Assembly: GCF_964340395.1 (NCBI RefSeq)
Contig: NC_135565.1
Span: forward strand, 23,729,429-23,793,428
From: Glandiceps talaboti
Taxonomy: Eukaryota; Hemichordata; Enteropneusta; Spengelidae
Length of the DNA stretch: 64,000 nt
Reading direction: 5' to 3'
Shown one piece after another: positions 46,555 through 59,051 of this stretch; positions within the stretch are counted from its first letter, which is position 1; each line of letters opens with the position of its first letter. The translations under genes and the position numbers were made by a program. The notes beneath the pieces were generated by a model. That model was not told the origin of the DNA and searched no databases. It was given only the letters and a program-made list of their open reading frames with translations.

Positions 46555-49419
46555 TGTTTATCTATTTATTTTGATCCATATTACTATCTATTTCAGAATA
46601 GACTTGGTTGTTGGTCACTCACTTGGTTCTCATTTAGCTGGTCACATAGCGGCTGATTTAAATGTCGTCCAGTCAGTGGGGTTTCTTTGTGGTAATGGTG
46701 TGCATTATAGACATGGGTGAGTAACATTGTAAAAGACTAAATGACAAATATTGAAAGGTCTTTGAATGGGATGTAGATAACAATCCAATTTGATAATCAA
46801 TCTCAGACAATGTCAAATTTTCTTTAGGCCTAACAAAAAAAAGTGTGGTTCCGATTACGCTCAATTTTTGAATAGGTTGGGTAGTAGATTTTATTTTTTT
46901 TAAATATTTTTTTTATTTAAGTGTCTAGTTCAGGTATACTTATGTTTGCCGTTGTTTTCCATATATTCTCTGTGTTATTGGTTTCTTCTCATCAGATGTA
47001 CAGCAATTACAGATTGGAAAAAAAGTTTTATATTGTTTTTTTCATAAGTTGATCTACAGCCACCATGTCTTGCGAGACAATATGTAAAATAAAGTTTAGG
47101 GTCAGCAGTTACATCAAATAAAGTACTGTATTAAGCAGTGATCAGTTAATACGGGCTGGGGAGGGAGCTGCATATTATGTTTTCACATCCTTCACCTTCT
47201 GACCACAGCTCTATGAAAATGGTCTGAACCCCCCCCCCCCACACACACACTTCAATTTAGTAATTACCAAAAATACCAAAAATAACAAAATACCATAGAA
47301 AAATGTATTTAGGACACCCTTAATTTCCTTATATCATTGTTAGTGTTTAAGTCAGTAACATCAACATCGTTGTTGATAATAGGTCATTAGCATTAGTTTG
47401 TGATCCTTTAGCCCAATGAAAACTAGTAACCTTTTAAGGTCTTTCCCTAAATGGAAACCAGATATATGTCTCCAATTTGCTTACAAGAGTGAAATAATGT
47501 TACTATGAGCTTAATATAACTGATAGTTATAGTACAGGCCAGAAGCCATTTACTGTTTTTAACAGGACACATTTAGTGAGGCTCATAATTTGAGTAACCC
47601 GTCTGTATCTGTGAACAACATAATGTATTGGTTACCCAAACGTGTTCCGTTAAAAACAGTAAGTGGCCGAGGACCTGTACTTTAATAACGAAGTTGTACT
47701 TCGAATTCGATGAGTTTTTAGGTTTTTCCTAGAACATCAACATTTGTTAAGTAACAGAGTGCACTTACCCATTATCATGTCAACACTATAAAAATCCAAT
47801 CCCGCATAATCCCAAAAGTTCAGTGTAAAAGCCATTAACCTGGCAAGAAGTCGTACTTTAACAAATAGTAATTAAAGTTATAGCCCAATTCGTTTTTTAC
47901 CCTCCGAGAAGGTCGGCATTTTCTCCCTTAGCTCTGTTACTAACCCTGGTGTGGATGTGTGCATTGTCATGTTAATAAACAAATTCTATATAAAAACTTC
48001 TTTTTTCTTCACAGGTCACTTTGTAGTGGAGTGGTCAACATGGTCATGTCATGGTCATAGAGCAATGTAGTATGCACATGTAATCATAAGATGTCAAAGC
48101 ATATACTTTAAAATCTGCCAACATATATTCTTGTGGACAAAATACCTCATTTGTTCACCTGTTAAAAGTTCTGAATATTATTTATGTATATATAAAAAGA
48201 AGTGTACATATGACTATTAGTGATGACAGTGTTACCTTATGATAAAAAGATAAGCTGACGTCTTATGGTAAAATCACTAGACTGACGCCTTGCAAAGAAT
48301 TAATGTATCATTGTTTTGTATGATGAGTTTACGTAATAGAGGGATTCACTGATATATATCAAGTAACATAATACCAGTTATACCCCTCTCCCACTCGTCT
48401 CCATTGTTTCAACCGTGCTCTCAATTTCATTTAATAGACATTATTTATACAAAGAGAAGGTCTGCAAACGCTTTAACCCATGAATGAAACTGTCCACAAT
48501 TCTTGTTAAGCATTTCTTTAACACTGTCCCCACCTTGTCAACTGTTAAAATGTCACCAACCCGTAAACACATGTGCTGCCAAGCCTAAGACTGTAAACAT
48601 GTGTGCTACCACGCCTAAATCTGTACCTGTCATTTTGTAAAGTGCGTGTAAAAATCGTCGATACCCTGACCCGGTCCAAACACAGTACCTTTAGCTACCC
48701 CAGTTAATTTACGTATTGACCACCTAACCAACATTCCTGTCCATAATTTGCCAAGATCAGTTTTTATGATCAGCTGTTATCTGCGGACAAATTAACACAC
48801 GGCCCATTAATTATCCTCTTACTATATCACTGACACTTGACCGTGTAACAGTCCAGGGCTCTTACATCATTGACCTTGCCAACATCAAAGATGGGCCCGT
48901 CCTCGAACGCGAGCAAAGACAGTATTTAGAATGCAATAAAACTATTCAGCAATAAGCTGACTCCCCAATGGCCACATTAACAGATCACTGCCTTATGGAA
49001 GTATTTCCAGTTAAAAATGAATGAGATTTAGATCTAGATTAAGCAACAATGATTTCAGAATACATTCTAAGAATTTCTACGACTTGGAACTAAAATAAGT
49101 TTAATTGAAATGTTACTTTTATGTCTCTACAGGATTTTGCCCGATTATGTACATCTATGGCCAACGAAATTCTTGAGTTTTTTACTGAACATTGCTGTGA
49201 AAATCACAATATTACGAAATGTCGTTCTTACATTTGTTAGTATTGCATATAAACACATTGGTTTGATGGGAAAAACACCAATGTCAAATGTCCACAGTAT
49301 ATACGAACGTTCTCAAAAGAATTTCAAACAGGTATGTATGTATGTATGTATGTATGTATGTATGTATGTATGTATATGTATGTATGTATGTATGTGTCTG
49401 TGTGGATGGTTGTACATAT

Positions 49420-49455
<36 letters not shown>

Positions 49456-49717
49456 CAAACACAGGCACACATACACACGAGTTTAATACATATTTACATA
49501 TTTTAATATACTGTCTTTCTACCGTAGTTTCACAAGGATATTAATCAAATTGCCAAACGTAAATTACCAGTACTCTTTATATACTGTGAAGATGACGTGT
49601 TCATTAGACCAGATATTTCACATGAAGTTATACAAATACTTGGAATGGGGGAAGAAAATACAATAAGATATAACCAGAATGGAACCCGCTGTAACCTGCA
49701 AGGAGTGACTGGTATGT

Positions 49718-49790
<73 letters not shown>

Positions 49791-49816
49791 CCACTACCAA
49801 CACAGCCGCCACCATG

Positions 49817-49850
<34 letters not shown>

Positions 49851-50156
49851 TCATCGCCATCATTGTGGCACCACAACCGTAACTGTCAATCTGTACTATT
49901 ATCAATAATAACATAAAAACGTCAACACCAATTGCAACACTGTAATGTCATCATGAAACCATTTTTAATTCTTTCTTTTTTTACTGTAGATAGTAAACTC
50001 CATCGTGTTGTTGTGTTTGAAGAGGGTGGGCATAGACCTCACTGGAAATGGTCTAAAGCAGTTAGTGAAGAGATAATAAATATGGTCACAACCTTAAACG
50101 ACTCTCACGCCATTAGAGAAAATGGTCAAGATGTCTTGCCGTCCTCATCAAACTGA
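44615..50156 (+). CDS. Alpha/beta hydrolase, tandem copy 1 (six exons)
   Basis: Exons 44615-44840, 46150-46252, 46597-46716, 49133-49331, 49528-49711, 49990-50156. All splice sites are GT-AG, phases match, and the total of 999 nt gives 332 aa. Oxyanion motif LHGSPATY at 45-52; nucleophile S118 in GHSLG; acid probably D238 or D239 in YCEDDVFIRPD; catalytic His H291 in EEGGHRPHW. That is a complete triad of a serine-hydrolase-type alpha/beta fold. No signal peptide is visible, so it is probably intracellular. Substrate unknown; the HG-SP and 'YRHGI..P' segments recall the DUF1057 group, with low confidence. A near-identical gene follows at 52497. ATTAAA at 50174 may serve polyadenylation. Intron 1 carries a 1.1-kb pentanucleotide array. 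Confidence 0.9.
44998..46109. repeat. 1.1-kb pentanucleotide array (TATTG and variants) in hydrolase intron 1
   Basis: TTGTG repeats at 44998-45075, then long TATTG blocks with TATGG, GCATT and GCATGG variants arranged in segments. Because the period is 5 and the motif lacks stops in several frames, it yields open frames up to 374 aa on both strands; none is a gene. The other hydrolase copy lacks this array. Confidence 0.97.
46372..46555. repeat. (TATG)n-(TACG)n-(CG/GT)n microsatellite in hydrolase 1 intron 2
   Basis: TATG repeats drift into TACG, CGCG and finally GTGT. It ends about 40 bp before exon 3. Confidence 0.95.
47532..47690. mobile_element. Foldback element in hydrolase 1 intron 3
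   Basis: GTACAGGCCAGAAGCCATTT with TACTGTTTTTAAC at the left end pairs with GTTAAAAACAGTA and the segment ending CGAGGACCTGTACT at the right. Arms are about 33 bp with a few mismatches, and no clear target duplication is seen. The rest of this 2.4-kb intron holds no recognisable feature. Confidence 0.6.
49718..49851. repeat. (CAT)n and (CGT)n microsatellites in hydrolase 1 intron 5
   Basis: CAT triplets start 7 bp after the exon 5 donor; CGT triplets follow. The poly-His, poly-Asp and poly-Met frames are artefacts. The same intron of the second gene has only six CAC triplets. Confidence 0.95.
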
Positions 50157-50179
50157 CAATATTTGTGTATTCAATTAAA

Positions 50180-51254
50180 GTTCGTTAATATTTGTTATAC
50201 ATACATTCGCTGTCGACATTTTAAACTTATATCATTAACAGCTTTTGTGTGTGAAAGACCTAACATTTTTACATAGTGTCACGAATAACAGAAAACTTGG
50301 CATGAAGCTTCAACCTGTGTTGTTGCTTATTCTAAGGTGGTTCCTCGTTATAATTTATAATGACGAACAGTGTAATGATGTAATCCAAGTTATTCCCCAA
50401 CGTTCGAACGAAGATCTCGGTACCCGATGTAAAGGTAGAAAGTGCACGACGTGCTCGTGACCGGCGCATGTCAGCAGACTCGGCCAAAAAAAAGTTGAAA
50501 AAAAATGAAAAAAAAAGTTAAAAAATAAAAAACTTTCAATTATATATAATCCTTAAAAAATGTGGTTTGAAAAATAAAACAATAATCTCAAATAAATGAA
50601 TTAAATAATGTTAACATGGAATAAAAGTGTGGATTCCATCGAAAAACAACACCTAAACGGTTAAAATTAGTTTGCAACTACGAAACATATAAAATACTAT
50701 AGCTAAAATAAAATAATACTTTTGGCCTGATATGAACGGCTTGCCATAACCAAGTGTCGATGTTCATAACTGTTAATTGTGCAATGAATATTGAAACCAT
50801 TTTCGTATCACATACATTAATACGTGCATGAAGTGGTCTTTAATTGTTACCAACTTAATAGTAATTTCAGATCGTGCAAAGAATATGGTGACAGAATACG
50901 TCTTTTTGTATCTCAATATAATAAAATATCTGTCACCCAGTGCTAGTGGGAGGGGGAGCCATCCACCTCCTACACCTTAGCAGTTGCTAGGCAACTTGCG
51001 CTTTCTTGACCAGTCTATGGTCATATACATTATCCGACAAACTATCTATTTTGTTTCAGCTATAGCTAACCTTACCTACATTACTGACGGAAGTCAATAT
51101 GAAATCGAAAATGTGTTTTAGAATGAAGATATGCATTTGAGTAAAAATGGCAATAACTGCATCGTAATATATATTCCGATATTGACTATTTTAATAACCA
51201 ACTTGAATTTTAAATAGCCAATTACACATTTCTATCGTATAACTTTAAAACTGC
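50180..51254. other. Spacer between the hydrolase genes
   Basis: No gene seen. An A-rich stretch at 50488-50590 and otherwise unremarkable AT-rich sequence. Confidence 0.5.
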
Positions 51255-51265
51255 TCTCTCTCTCG

Positions 51266-51266
51266 A

Positions 51267-51301
<35 letters not shown>

Positions 51302-51531
51302 TATGTATGTATGTATGTATGTATGTATGTATGTATGTATGTATGTATGTATGTATGTATGTTGTGTGTATTGTATGTATGTATGTATGTATGTATGTAT
51401 GTATGTATGTATGTATGTATGTATGTATGTATGTGTGTGTATTGTATGTATGTATGTATGTATGTATGTATGTATGTATGTATGTACGTACACACGTACG
51501 TACGTGTGTGTATTGTATGTATGTGTGTGTA

Positions 51532-51610
<79 letters not shown>
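51266..51610. repeat. (GT)n/(TATG)n compound microsatellite
   Basis: GT block, TATG blocks separated by TTGTGTGTATTG, then a long GT block to 51610. Confidence 0.97.
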
Positions 51611-51612
<2 letters not shown>

Positions 51613-51877
51613 GGGTCATCAAAACCCTGAGAAATAAAGGGGGTTCTTCTATTCTCGTTGTAGTCATTATTTTCAATCGAGGAGAGGGGTCACCAATATG
51701 AGAAGAAAATCAACCTAAATTTAAAAATGGACACTCCCTAACCTCTGGCCAGATACCCCAAGTACATGATTTATCCTCACAAGTTGGGTTTATAGCTGAT
51801 TAAGTAACAAAATAGAGCCTCTGTGCAAAGGCTTGTATGAATAGTAAGAAGTGGTGGCTACAATTTTATCACTTTCC

Positions 51878-51995
51878 ACTGTTGCTATAGCCTGGAATCC
51901 ATGCGGATGAGGATTTTAAATTTTAGTTTCCCCTTGAGGGGGAAAACTTAAATTTGAACTGCCCATCCGCATGGATTCTAGGCTACTGTTGCAAT
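51878..51995. mobile_element. Foldback MITE with ~11-bp target duplication
   Basis: The element 51889-51984 begins AGCCTGGAATCCATGCGGAT and ends with its near-complement ATCCGCATGGATTCTAGGCT. ACTGTTGCTAT (51878-51888) and ACTGTTGCAAT (51985-51995) flank it. A diverged relative is at 31331-31412. Confidence 0.8.
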
Positions 51996-52496
51996 ACCTT
52001 GCAATGGGGATGGGGTGGGGTGGGGGTGGGTGGTACATGTTTCATGGTCCATAGATGTGTTCTTGCGTCATACCAGTGGTTAGACGGCGATGTTATTAAT
52101 AGTAAACATGTATTTGCTATCGGGCGGAAAATTCCTAAACTTTTTAGTGATTTACTAAGTGTAAATATAGCCCCGCAGTACTGTACAGCTTTAATATATT
52201 TATATGTATGTCTGTATCTAATATTTTTGTTTTTCTTGTTTCTAGTTCTGTATGTTGTTTTTGACTATAGATAATGTATTTTGTTTTAGTATTATTTCAT
52301 GTCAAATGAAATATACTATGCTATACTATTCTATTATTCTGATACGTTTTTGAGTTTGATGCTCTTTGAACTTTGTGATCCCTGGTTAAAGTTCAGTCCA
52401 GGGGAAATTAGCATAATTTGCATAATGTCAGCTCGCATTCTTCAAGCTCTGTCACTGCAGCTATTCTACACCGGACCATTGACCCATAACGGAAAC

Positions 52497-53895
52497 ATGA
52501 CATCTGTTTACAGAGGCGAGGACCCAACAACAAATTCGTTAAAGCGAATAGACGTTCATGTGTTAGAGACAACCTTTAATGTGTCGTATGCGGATATCGG
52601 ACCAAGAGATGGTCCTGTCATCATGTGTCTACACGGTTCACCGGCTACATACAGGTCATATCATACACTATTTCAACCACTAACAGCAGCTGGTTTAAGA
52701 CTCATTTTGCCGAATTTACCTGGTAGGTTAACTCACTCAGTTATTTACTTATATCAAGGAAGTGTACAAAAGCGAAATTCACATAACGGCTGATTGACTT
52801 GAATATATTTCCCCAACCGTTTGGAAAGAACAAAGTTTTCTTGTATAGAGTGTGCATTTATAGTAGCAGGATTCGTGTGATATTTTCCTGAAAACAACGA
52901 TATTTCCTTTGGGAAAACAACACAAGCAATACTTCTCCCTGTGCATAATAGCATATGATCCCACTAAATCCTAACATGTTACGCTGGTTATAGATATAGT
53001 TACTGACTGTCGACACACTTTTACACGTAGAGTAATACAATTTTATAAAGAAACACACATTGATCTGTGTGAGCACTATTACATCTATGGCTGTACTATC
53101 ACATGTAAAGTCATGTAGGTTAATGCACGATGTGAAATATAACACAGACCACTAATGGTCTGAGTGGTCTGAGTATATATAAAGCACTGTACACCGATTG
53201 TATCGCGTGTGTAACCTTTGACCCTCCACGGTGTAACTTAACGTCAAAGTCACAAAGTTCAGTCAGGGTAATCTGCAAAGTTCATGTAGTATACTATCAC
53301 CATTTGCATAATAGTTAGGCTATATCTGAAGTGCACGCTTCAAATTAATATAATTTGGTACAGACATTGATGATATAAAGTACATGCATCATATCATGGA
53401 AGTAGAACCCCGGGTTATAGTTCTATGATCATATAGGACGGTTTGATAAACTAAAACTTTCATGAAAAATATTGACCCTCCCCCAAAAAACACCGTTCCT
53501 CAGCCCCTGTAATTTCCAGTCCCCAAGGGACATAAGTTATGTGTATCTAACAATATTGGGGGGAAAAAATAAATCCATCCTCATTACTACCTACTGAAAA
53601 CGCCACCATTTACTAGAACAAAAATATTACTCTAACTTTTACGAGTTAGAAACCAGACAAAATGTAAGAAGTTATTACGAAAATCATTCACAGAATGAAC
53701 ACGTTTAAAATTTCACTCAGATAAGCTCCACGTCGAGAAGTATCTACCAGTGTCTGTCGACAATATTGTTCTCGCACTGTATAGATTTGTGCTTTGTATT
53801 TTATATCTCCTGTCTTTTTAATATCCAAAGGGCCCGGGGAAGATTAGCTTCAGCCAATTGGGCTACCCGCTGTAAAGAAGGTTTGATTGATTGAT

Positions 53896-53936
<41 letters not shown>

Positions 53937-54282
53937 AGTTGGTTGGTCGGTTGGTTGGTTGGTTGGTTGATTGATTGATTGATTTGATTGATTAATTGAT
54001 TGGTTGGTTGATTGATTGATTGACTACGTTCTCTTTTAGGTATGGGCTATACTGAAGTTGATGATAAAGGGGTTTTTAATTTTTCTCCTGAACACAAAGT
54101 GGAACTCATTAAAGGTTTAACGAGAGAACTGAAGTTGGAAAGGTAAGCAAATTTGAAATGATCAACTCGAATAATTTGTGGATTTAAATTTTCAGAAAAC
54201 AAACATTTTATACTGAAATAAGAATAGACAATAGAGGGTTAGGGTCGGGCAGCTAGACTAATAAACATTTTAATTGATGTTT

Positions 54283-54347
<65 letters not shown>

Positions 54348-54778
54348 TTGATTGATTGATTGATTGATTGCAATTTATTTATTAAATCAATCAATGAAAT
54401 TATTTATCTATTTACTTATTCATTGATCTATTTATTTATTTATTTATTTATTTATTTGTAATTAATTAATTACTTGATTATTTTACTTTGTATTTCAGAA
54501 TACACATGCTTCTTGGTCACTCACTTGGTTCTCATTTAGCAGGTCACGTGGCAGCTGACTTAGATATCATCCAATCAGTGGGTTTTCTTTGTGGTCCCGG
54601 TGTGACGATGCACTATACACAAGGGTGAGTAACGGCCATAATGAAAACTACTGAACTGAAATAGCTTTGGCTAGGAGACCGCAGTACATCTTTGAAATAC
54701 AATGACCAGATAAACTCAAATTAAAGACGCCGCTCTCGTAAATCGAAATCGTGAAAATGGGTCGCAATTATCTAGTGG

Positions 54779-54817
<39 letters not shown>

Positions 54818-55187
54818 ACACACACAATTTATACGCTTAGTTATATCATATGGTCCAAGCTATATATTACGCAACTATGTCCAATTAAGATTGAAGTCTA
54901 GATTCCAGGAATTTATACGACTTCATACTGAAATATTAATTTTATGTCTTTACAGGATTCTGCCCGATTATGTACATCGATGGCACATGAAATGTTTTAG
55001 TTTTTTACTGAACACTGCTGTGAAAATTCCAATAATACGAGATGTAGTTCTTACTTTTGTTAAAGTTGCATATAAACAAATAGGTTTGATGGGAAAGACG
55101 CCAATATCAAATGTCCACAGTATATGTGAAGCTTCTCAAATGGATTTCAAACAGGTATGTATGCATGCATGCATGTGTGTGTGTGTA

Positions 55188-55275
<88 letters not shown>

Positions 55276-55960
55276 TATGTGTGTGTTTTCTCCATATTTT
55301 GATGGTATTAACGTCTCATTTCTCTACCGTAGTTTCACAAGGATATTAATCAAATTGCCAAACGTAAATTACCAGTACTCTTTATATACTGTGAAGATGA
55401 CGTGTTCATTAGACCAGATATTTCACATGAAGTTATACAAATACTTGGAATGGGGGAAGAAAATACAATAAGATATAACCAGAATGGAATCCGCTGTAAC
55501 CTACAAGGAGTGACAGGTAAGTGTTCACCACCACCACCACCACCAGTAGTATATATGGTACTGGCCAGCCATATGAACTTCGTTCATCACCTACTCTCAA
55601 TACATTCAAGGATCAAGACGCGCCTGTTCACAAAAGCTTTCTATAAACAATGATCTACCGTATAACATTACGTATTGCGATTTTGGCGTTGTACAAATTC
55701 TTTTGATTGATTGATATTCATCATCATTATATGTCAACTTTGTATGTGTTGTAAATCTGTGCCTAATAGCTCATTCTTTCCTTTTTACTGTAGACAATAA
55801 ACTCCATCGTGTTGTTGTGTTTGAAGAGGGTGGGCATAGACCTCACTGGAAATGGTCTAAAGCAGTTAGTGAAGAGATAATAAATATGATCAGAAGTTTA
55901 AATAAGATACACACCATCGGAGATAATGGTCAAGTTGTCTTCCCATTTTCAAACTTATAA
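52497..55960 (+). CDS. Alpha/beta hydrolase, tandem copy 2 (six exons)
   Basis: Exons 52497-52722, 54040-54142, 54499-54624, 54956-55154, 55333-55516, 55794-55960. They sum to 1005 nt, 334 aa, with the same intron phases as copy 1. Exon 3 is 6 nt longer (CGPGVTMHYTQG against CGNGVHYRHG). The triad is preserved: GHSLG serine, CEDD acid, EEGGH histidine. Relative to copy 1, exons 1, 2 and 5 differ at only two or three positions each, while exon 4 differs at about 29 of 199 and exon 3 and the C-terminal ~25 codons are also diverged. An upstream in-frame ATG (52299) exists, but copy 1 has no counterpart, so 52497 is preferred. ATTAAA at 56071 is a possible poly(A) signal. Substrate unknown. Confidence 0.9.
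53730..54025 (+). mobile_element. LINE 3' tail with (GATT)n/(GGTT)n in hydrolase 2 intron 1
   Basis: GGGGAAGATTAGCTTCAGCC then GGGCTACCCGCTGTAAAGAA followed by TTGATTGATTG repeats is the usual 3' end of an L2/RTE-like LINE with a tetranucleotide tail. The tail has expanded with GGTT variants to within 15 bp of the exon 2 acceptor. Confidence 0.55.
54284..54462. repeat. (TGTC)n, (TTGA)n and (TTTA)n microsatellites in hydrolase 2 intron 2
   Basis: Three tetranucleotide tracts in succession; another (TGTC)n is at 54778-54819 in intron 3. Confidence 0.95.
55170..55275. repeat. (GT)n(GA)n microsatellite in hydrolase 2 intron 4
   Basis: GT repeats to 55209 followed by a pure GA tract to 55273, then GT again. 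Confidence 0.97.
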
Positions 55961-57198
55961 CATTTGTGTATTGAATTCATGTCCGTTCATATCAGCATAG
56001 ACCCTCAACCAACAGTTATGTTAAGCCACAGACTGTAAGAAAAATTGCACATTACTGTACACTTACGGCAATTAAAGAATTGGCGGTGTTTAGATGGCAT
56101 CTACACCTCTATGCACTTCGTCTAGCTCTTATTACACATATTCAACATTCGAACACAGCGTTCCCGAGTAGTGTTCGAACGCATGTACGTACTCTAGTAC
56201 GATTCTCCTTGAACGTAGGCGTGCATACACACACGTACACATTTAATTTTTTTTATTCAGGTGGAAAACTATTTACATAAAACCTCGATGAAACCATTGT
56301 TGTGTAATGTTGATGTTAATGTATGCCTTCTGTGAAATACAGTTGTCTTCAACTGCATAGTAGGCATTTCCTCAATTCCACATGTTTGTAGTTATACGTT
56401 AAACATAATAAATTATGTCATTGGATTGTCTATAAGTTATAACTAAATTAATACCTGGTTTGAGTTCAGTCAATTGTAAGCTGTTGTTAAGAATACTGTG
56501 AGTACCATTTAAATGTGTATCAACAATCACGCTCAAGAAAACATTTAAACTCTGTTTGTGCCCTTGTACATCTATTGATTTACATTTACGTAGCCTAAGT
56601 TGGTACTTGTATAAAGATTATTTTTGATAAGATTGGACTCGACTTGGTTTTTAAAAATAGATAAATTTCTAGTAACAGTTCTAGGACAAATAATATTAAT
56701 GGGAGACATTTTCGTACGTTGAAAAGAACGTTATGAGCAAATGTAATATTTGTTGCATGCGTACACCTGTTGTCATTGGCAATTCAATACATAATTGTAC
56801 ATTTTTGATGGGTAGTGAAACGATTTCACATACCGATAAACAAATGTAAATGTTACTTACTAATATAAATCCCATAATAATGTTAATGATTTGGTTCGCG
56901 TGGCTGAGTAATTTTGTTTTCTGTCAGTGTTCATTGTTGAAACGATGATCGATTGTTTTTATATTATTGTAAATATTTTAGTATTCAGATTTATATCAAA
57001 TAAACCTTGAACTGATTGATGAAAGTATTGTCACAAATTGAGTGTAATGTAATTTCTAACACCCTACAATACAGTTTTTATCGTCTCCTTAATGGATAAT
57101 TATGTATGTATGTATGTATGTATGTATGTATGTATGTATGTATGTATGTATGTATGTATGTATGTATGTATGTATGTATGTATGTATGTATGTATGTA

Positions 57199-57261
<63 letters not shown>

Positions 57262-57262
57262 A

Positions 57263-57293
<31 letters not shown>

Positions 57294-59048
57294 ATGTATG
57301 TATGTATGTGTGTGTCACTCTGTGTGTGTGTGTATACGCGTACATATGTATTATATGTGCGTATGTCTGTCATGGTATTTAGTATATGTATTTTGGGGAT
57401 GGATGGTAGTATCGAAAATATATAGCTTTATTATCAATACAGAATGTACTTGAATAAATAACTTTCCAAACAATTTATTCAATATCTTTTCTCAAGAATT
57501 CAGACAATTGAATATATTATAAATGGTGTATTAGGAAAATGATAGATACAACATACTATTCTAATCTGTTATACAAAATTGTCTGAGCCAAGCGATAGAA
57601 ACACATTTGCAGTGTTTTCCGAAAAAGGTGAAATTAGACTGATTAGTTTTTACAATATGTCATATACGTTTGTGGAGGTCAAAACTTCTTAATTTCGATG
57701 GAGAATACGCTAAATTCTCTAATGTTTGAAAAAGGTTAAATTATTTCCGATTATTATTAGAATATAACCAAAATGGTTGTAATTCATTATCAAGAACAGC
57801 TAGAAGCTGTACTCTTTAGCGAACAGCTTAACATGATCGTAATCAGTTATAATTACCTACAGGTAAATTATAGACAGTGTAAAGGTCCCTTCCATTGGTT
57901 TTGTGGTTCATAATAACACATGGACGTTCTGCACGCTGAGGCAGAGCTCAAACAAAAGATGAATGAATATTGGACTATGAGGGTGTGCGTGCACCCACCA
58001 TGTCCGTGTTCATGATTGGTAATTAACTCGTTTGTATCGGCGAGGACAGCAAATCATAAGCATTTTGTTTACGTGTAAAAGTGAGCAGGAGTAATTCAAC
58101 ACTTTGAAAATTGGATAACGTGATCATTTGTAAACAATAATCTGTATTTTCGTGACGATATTTCAACCATTGATTTAATGTTTGGGAACAAGGACATGGG
58201 TCGTAGTTGAACAACACCGGCGACGTCACACTTTCGTACAGCTCGCTTTGTGCATTTGTTGTTAAACCGAATATATTAATGCTGGTGTTCAAGTGAAAGG
58301 CAAGAAGGTAAAAGAAGAATTTAAATTTATTTGTCAGGTAAAATTAACGTCTTATGTATAATGTTTGAATGCAAGGTATCGGTATTGTAAGAAGACGCCG
58401 AATCTTGTTGTTTACAGACGCGTCATACATATGCATGCATTGTGAGCTACATGCAGACCGGCCACGCGTGTACCATGTGTTTGAAATAAGATCATGGTTT
58501 CAATCAGATATTATTATTTGTAACTGTTAGAAATCGTACCTGTTATGATAGTTGAAATATCGACAATGCACAAAAGAGAGCTAGCAAAACCAGATGATAC
58601 CGTACATAGTACACCTTTGAAATATTTATTTTAAATGGCCGTCACATGATTAACAATGGCATAGGAAAAAATCAAGCATTATATTGGACCATAGACATTG
58701 TTACATGTGTAGAGGGTCTAAAATGGCGATTATTGTAAACAGCCTCACTTTTCAATCACAATCCTTGTGTTCAGTTCAGCTGTGAATGTGCGTTTAGAAT
58801 GCAAGTAAATCAACAACCCTAACTTGCCAAATGCCCAGACAGTCTTGATTACTCATTAAATGTATGCTACGTTCTGTCTTCTGGCAAACTCTCCTGTATT
58901 TTGACTCACTATGAAATTAGATTTATGGAGGCCAGGTTAGATTTTATGTTGTGAGATAAAATATGGAAAGTAGAAAATTAGTGTTCCAAGTACATTTTTG
59001 AGTAATCACATGGCTATGAAATAAATTAAAACTTTTACTTTGTTACAG
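55961..59048. other. Intergenic region before the SR-protein gene
   Basis: No coding region is supported. It contains a long (TATG)n/(GT)n microsatellite at 57103-57330. The promoter and non-coding first exon of the SR-protein gene are probably in its last kilobase, but no start site could be fixed. Confidence 0.5.
57103..57330. repeat. (TATG)n(GT)n microsatellite
   Basis: About 25 TATG units, a GT block, then alternating short TATG and GT blocks. Confidence 0.97.
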
Positions 59049-59051
59049 AAG

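Noticed and set aside
58023-58292. 89-aa minus frame upstream of the SR-protein gene
   Set aside because: No recognisable domain; it probably overlaps the promoter or 5' region.
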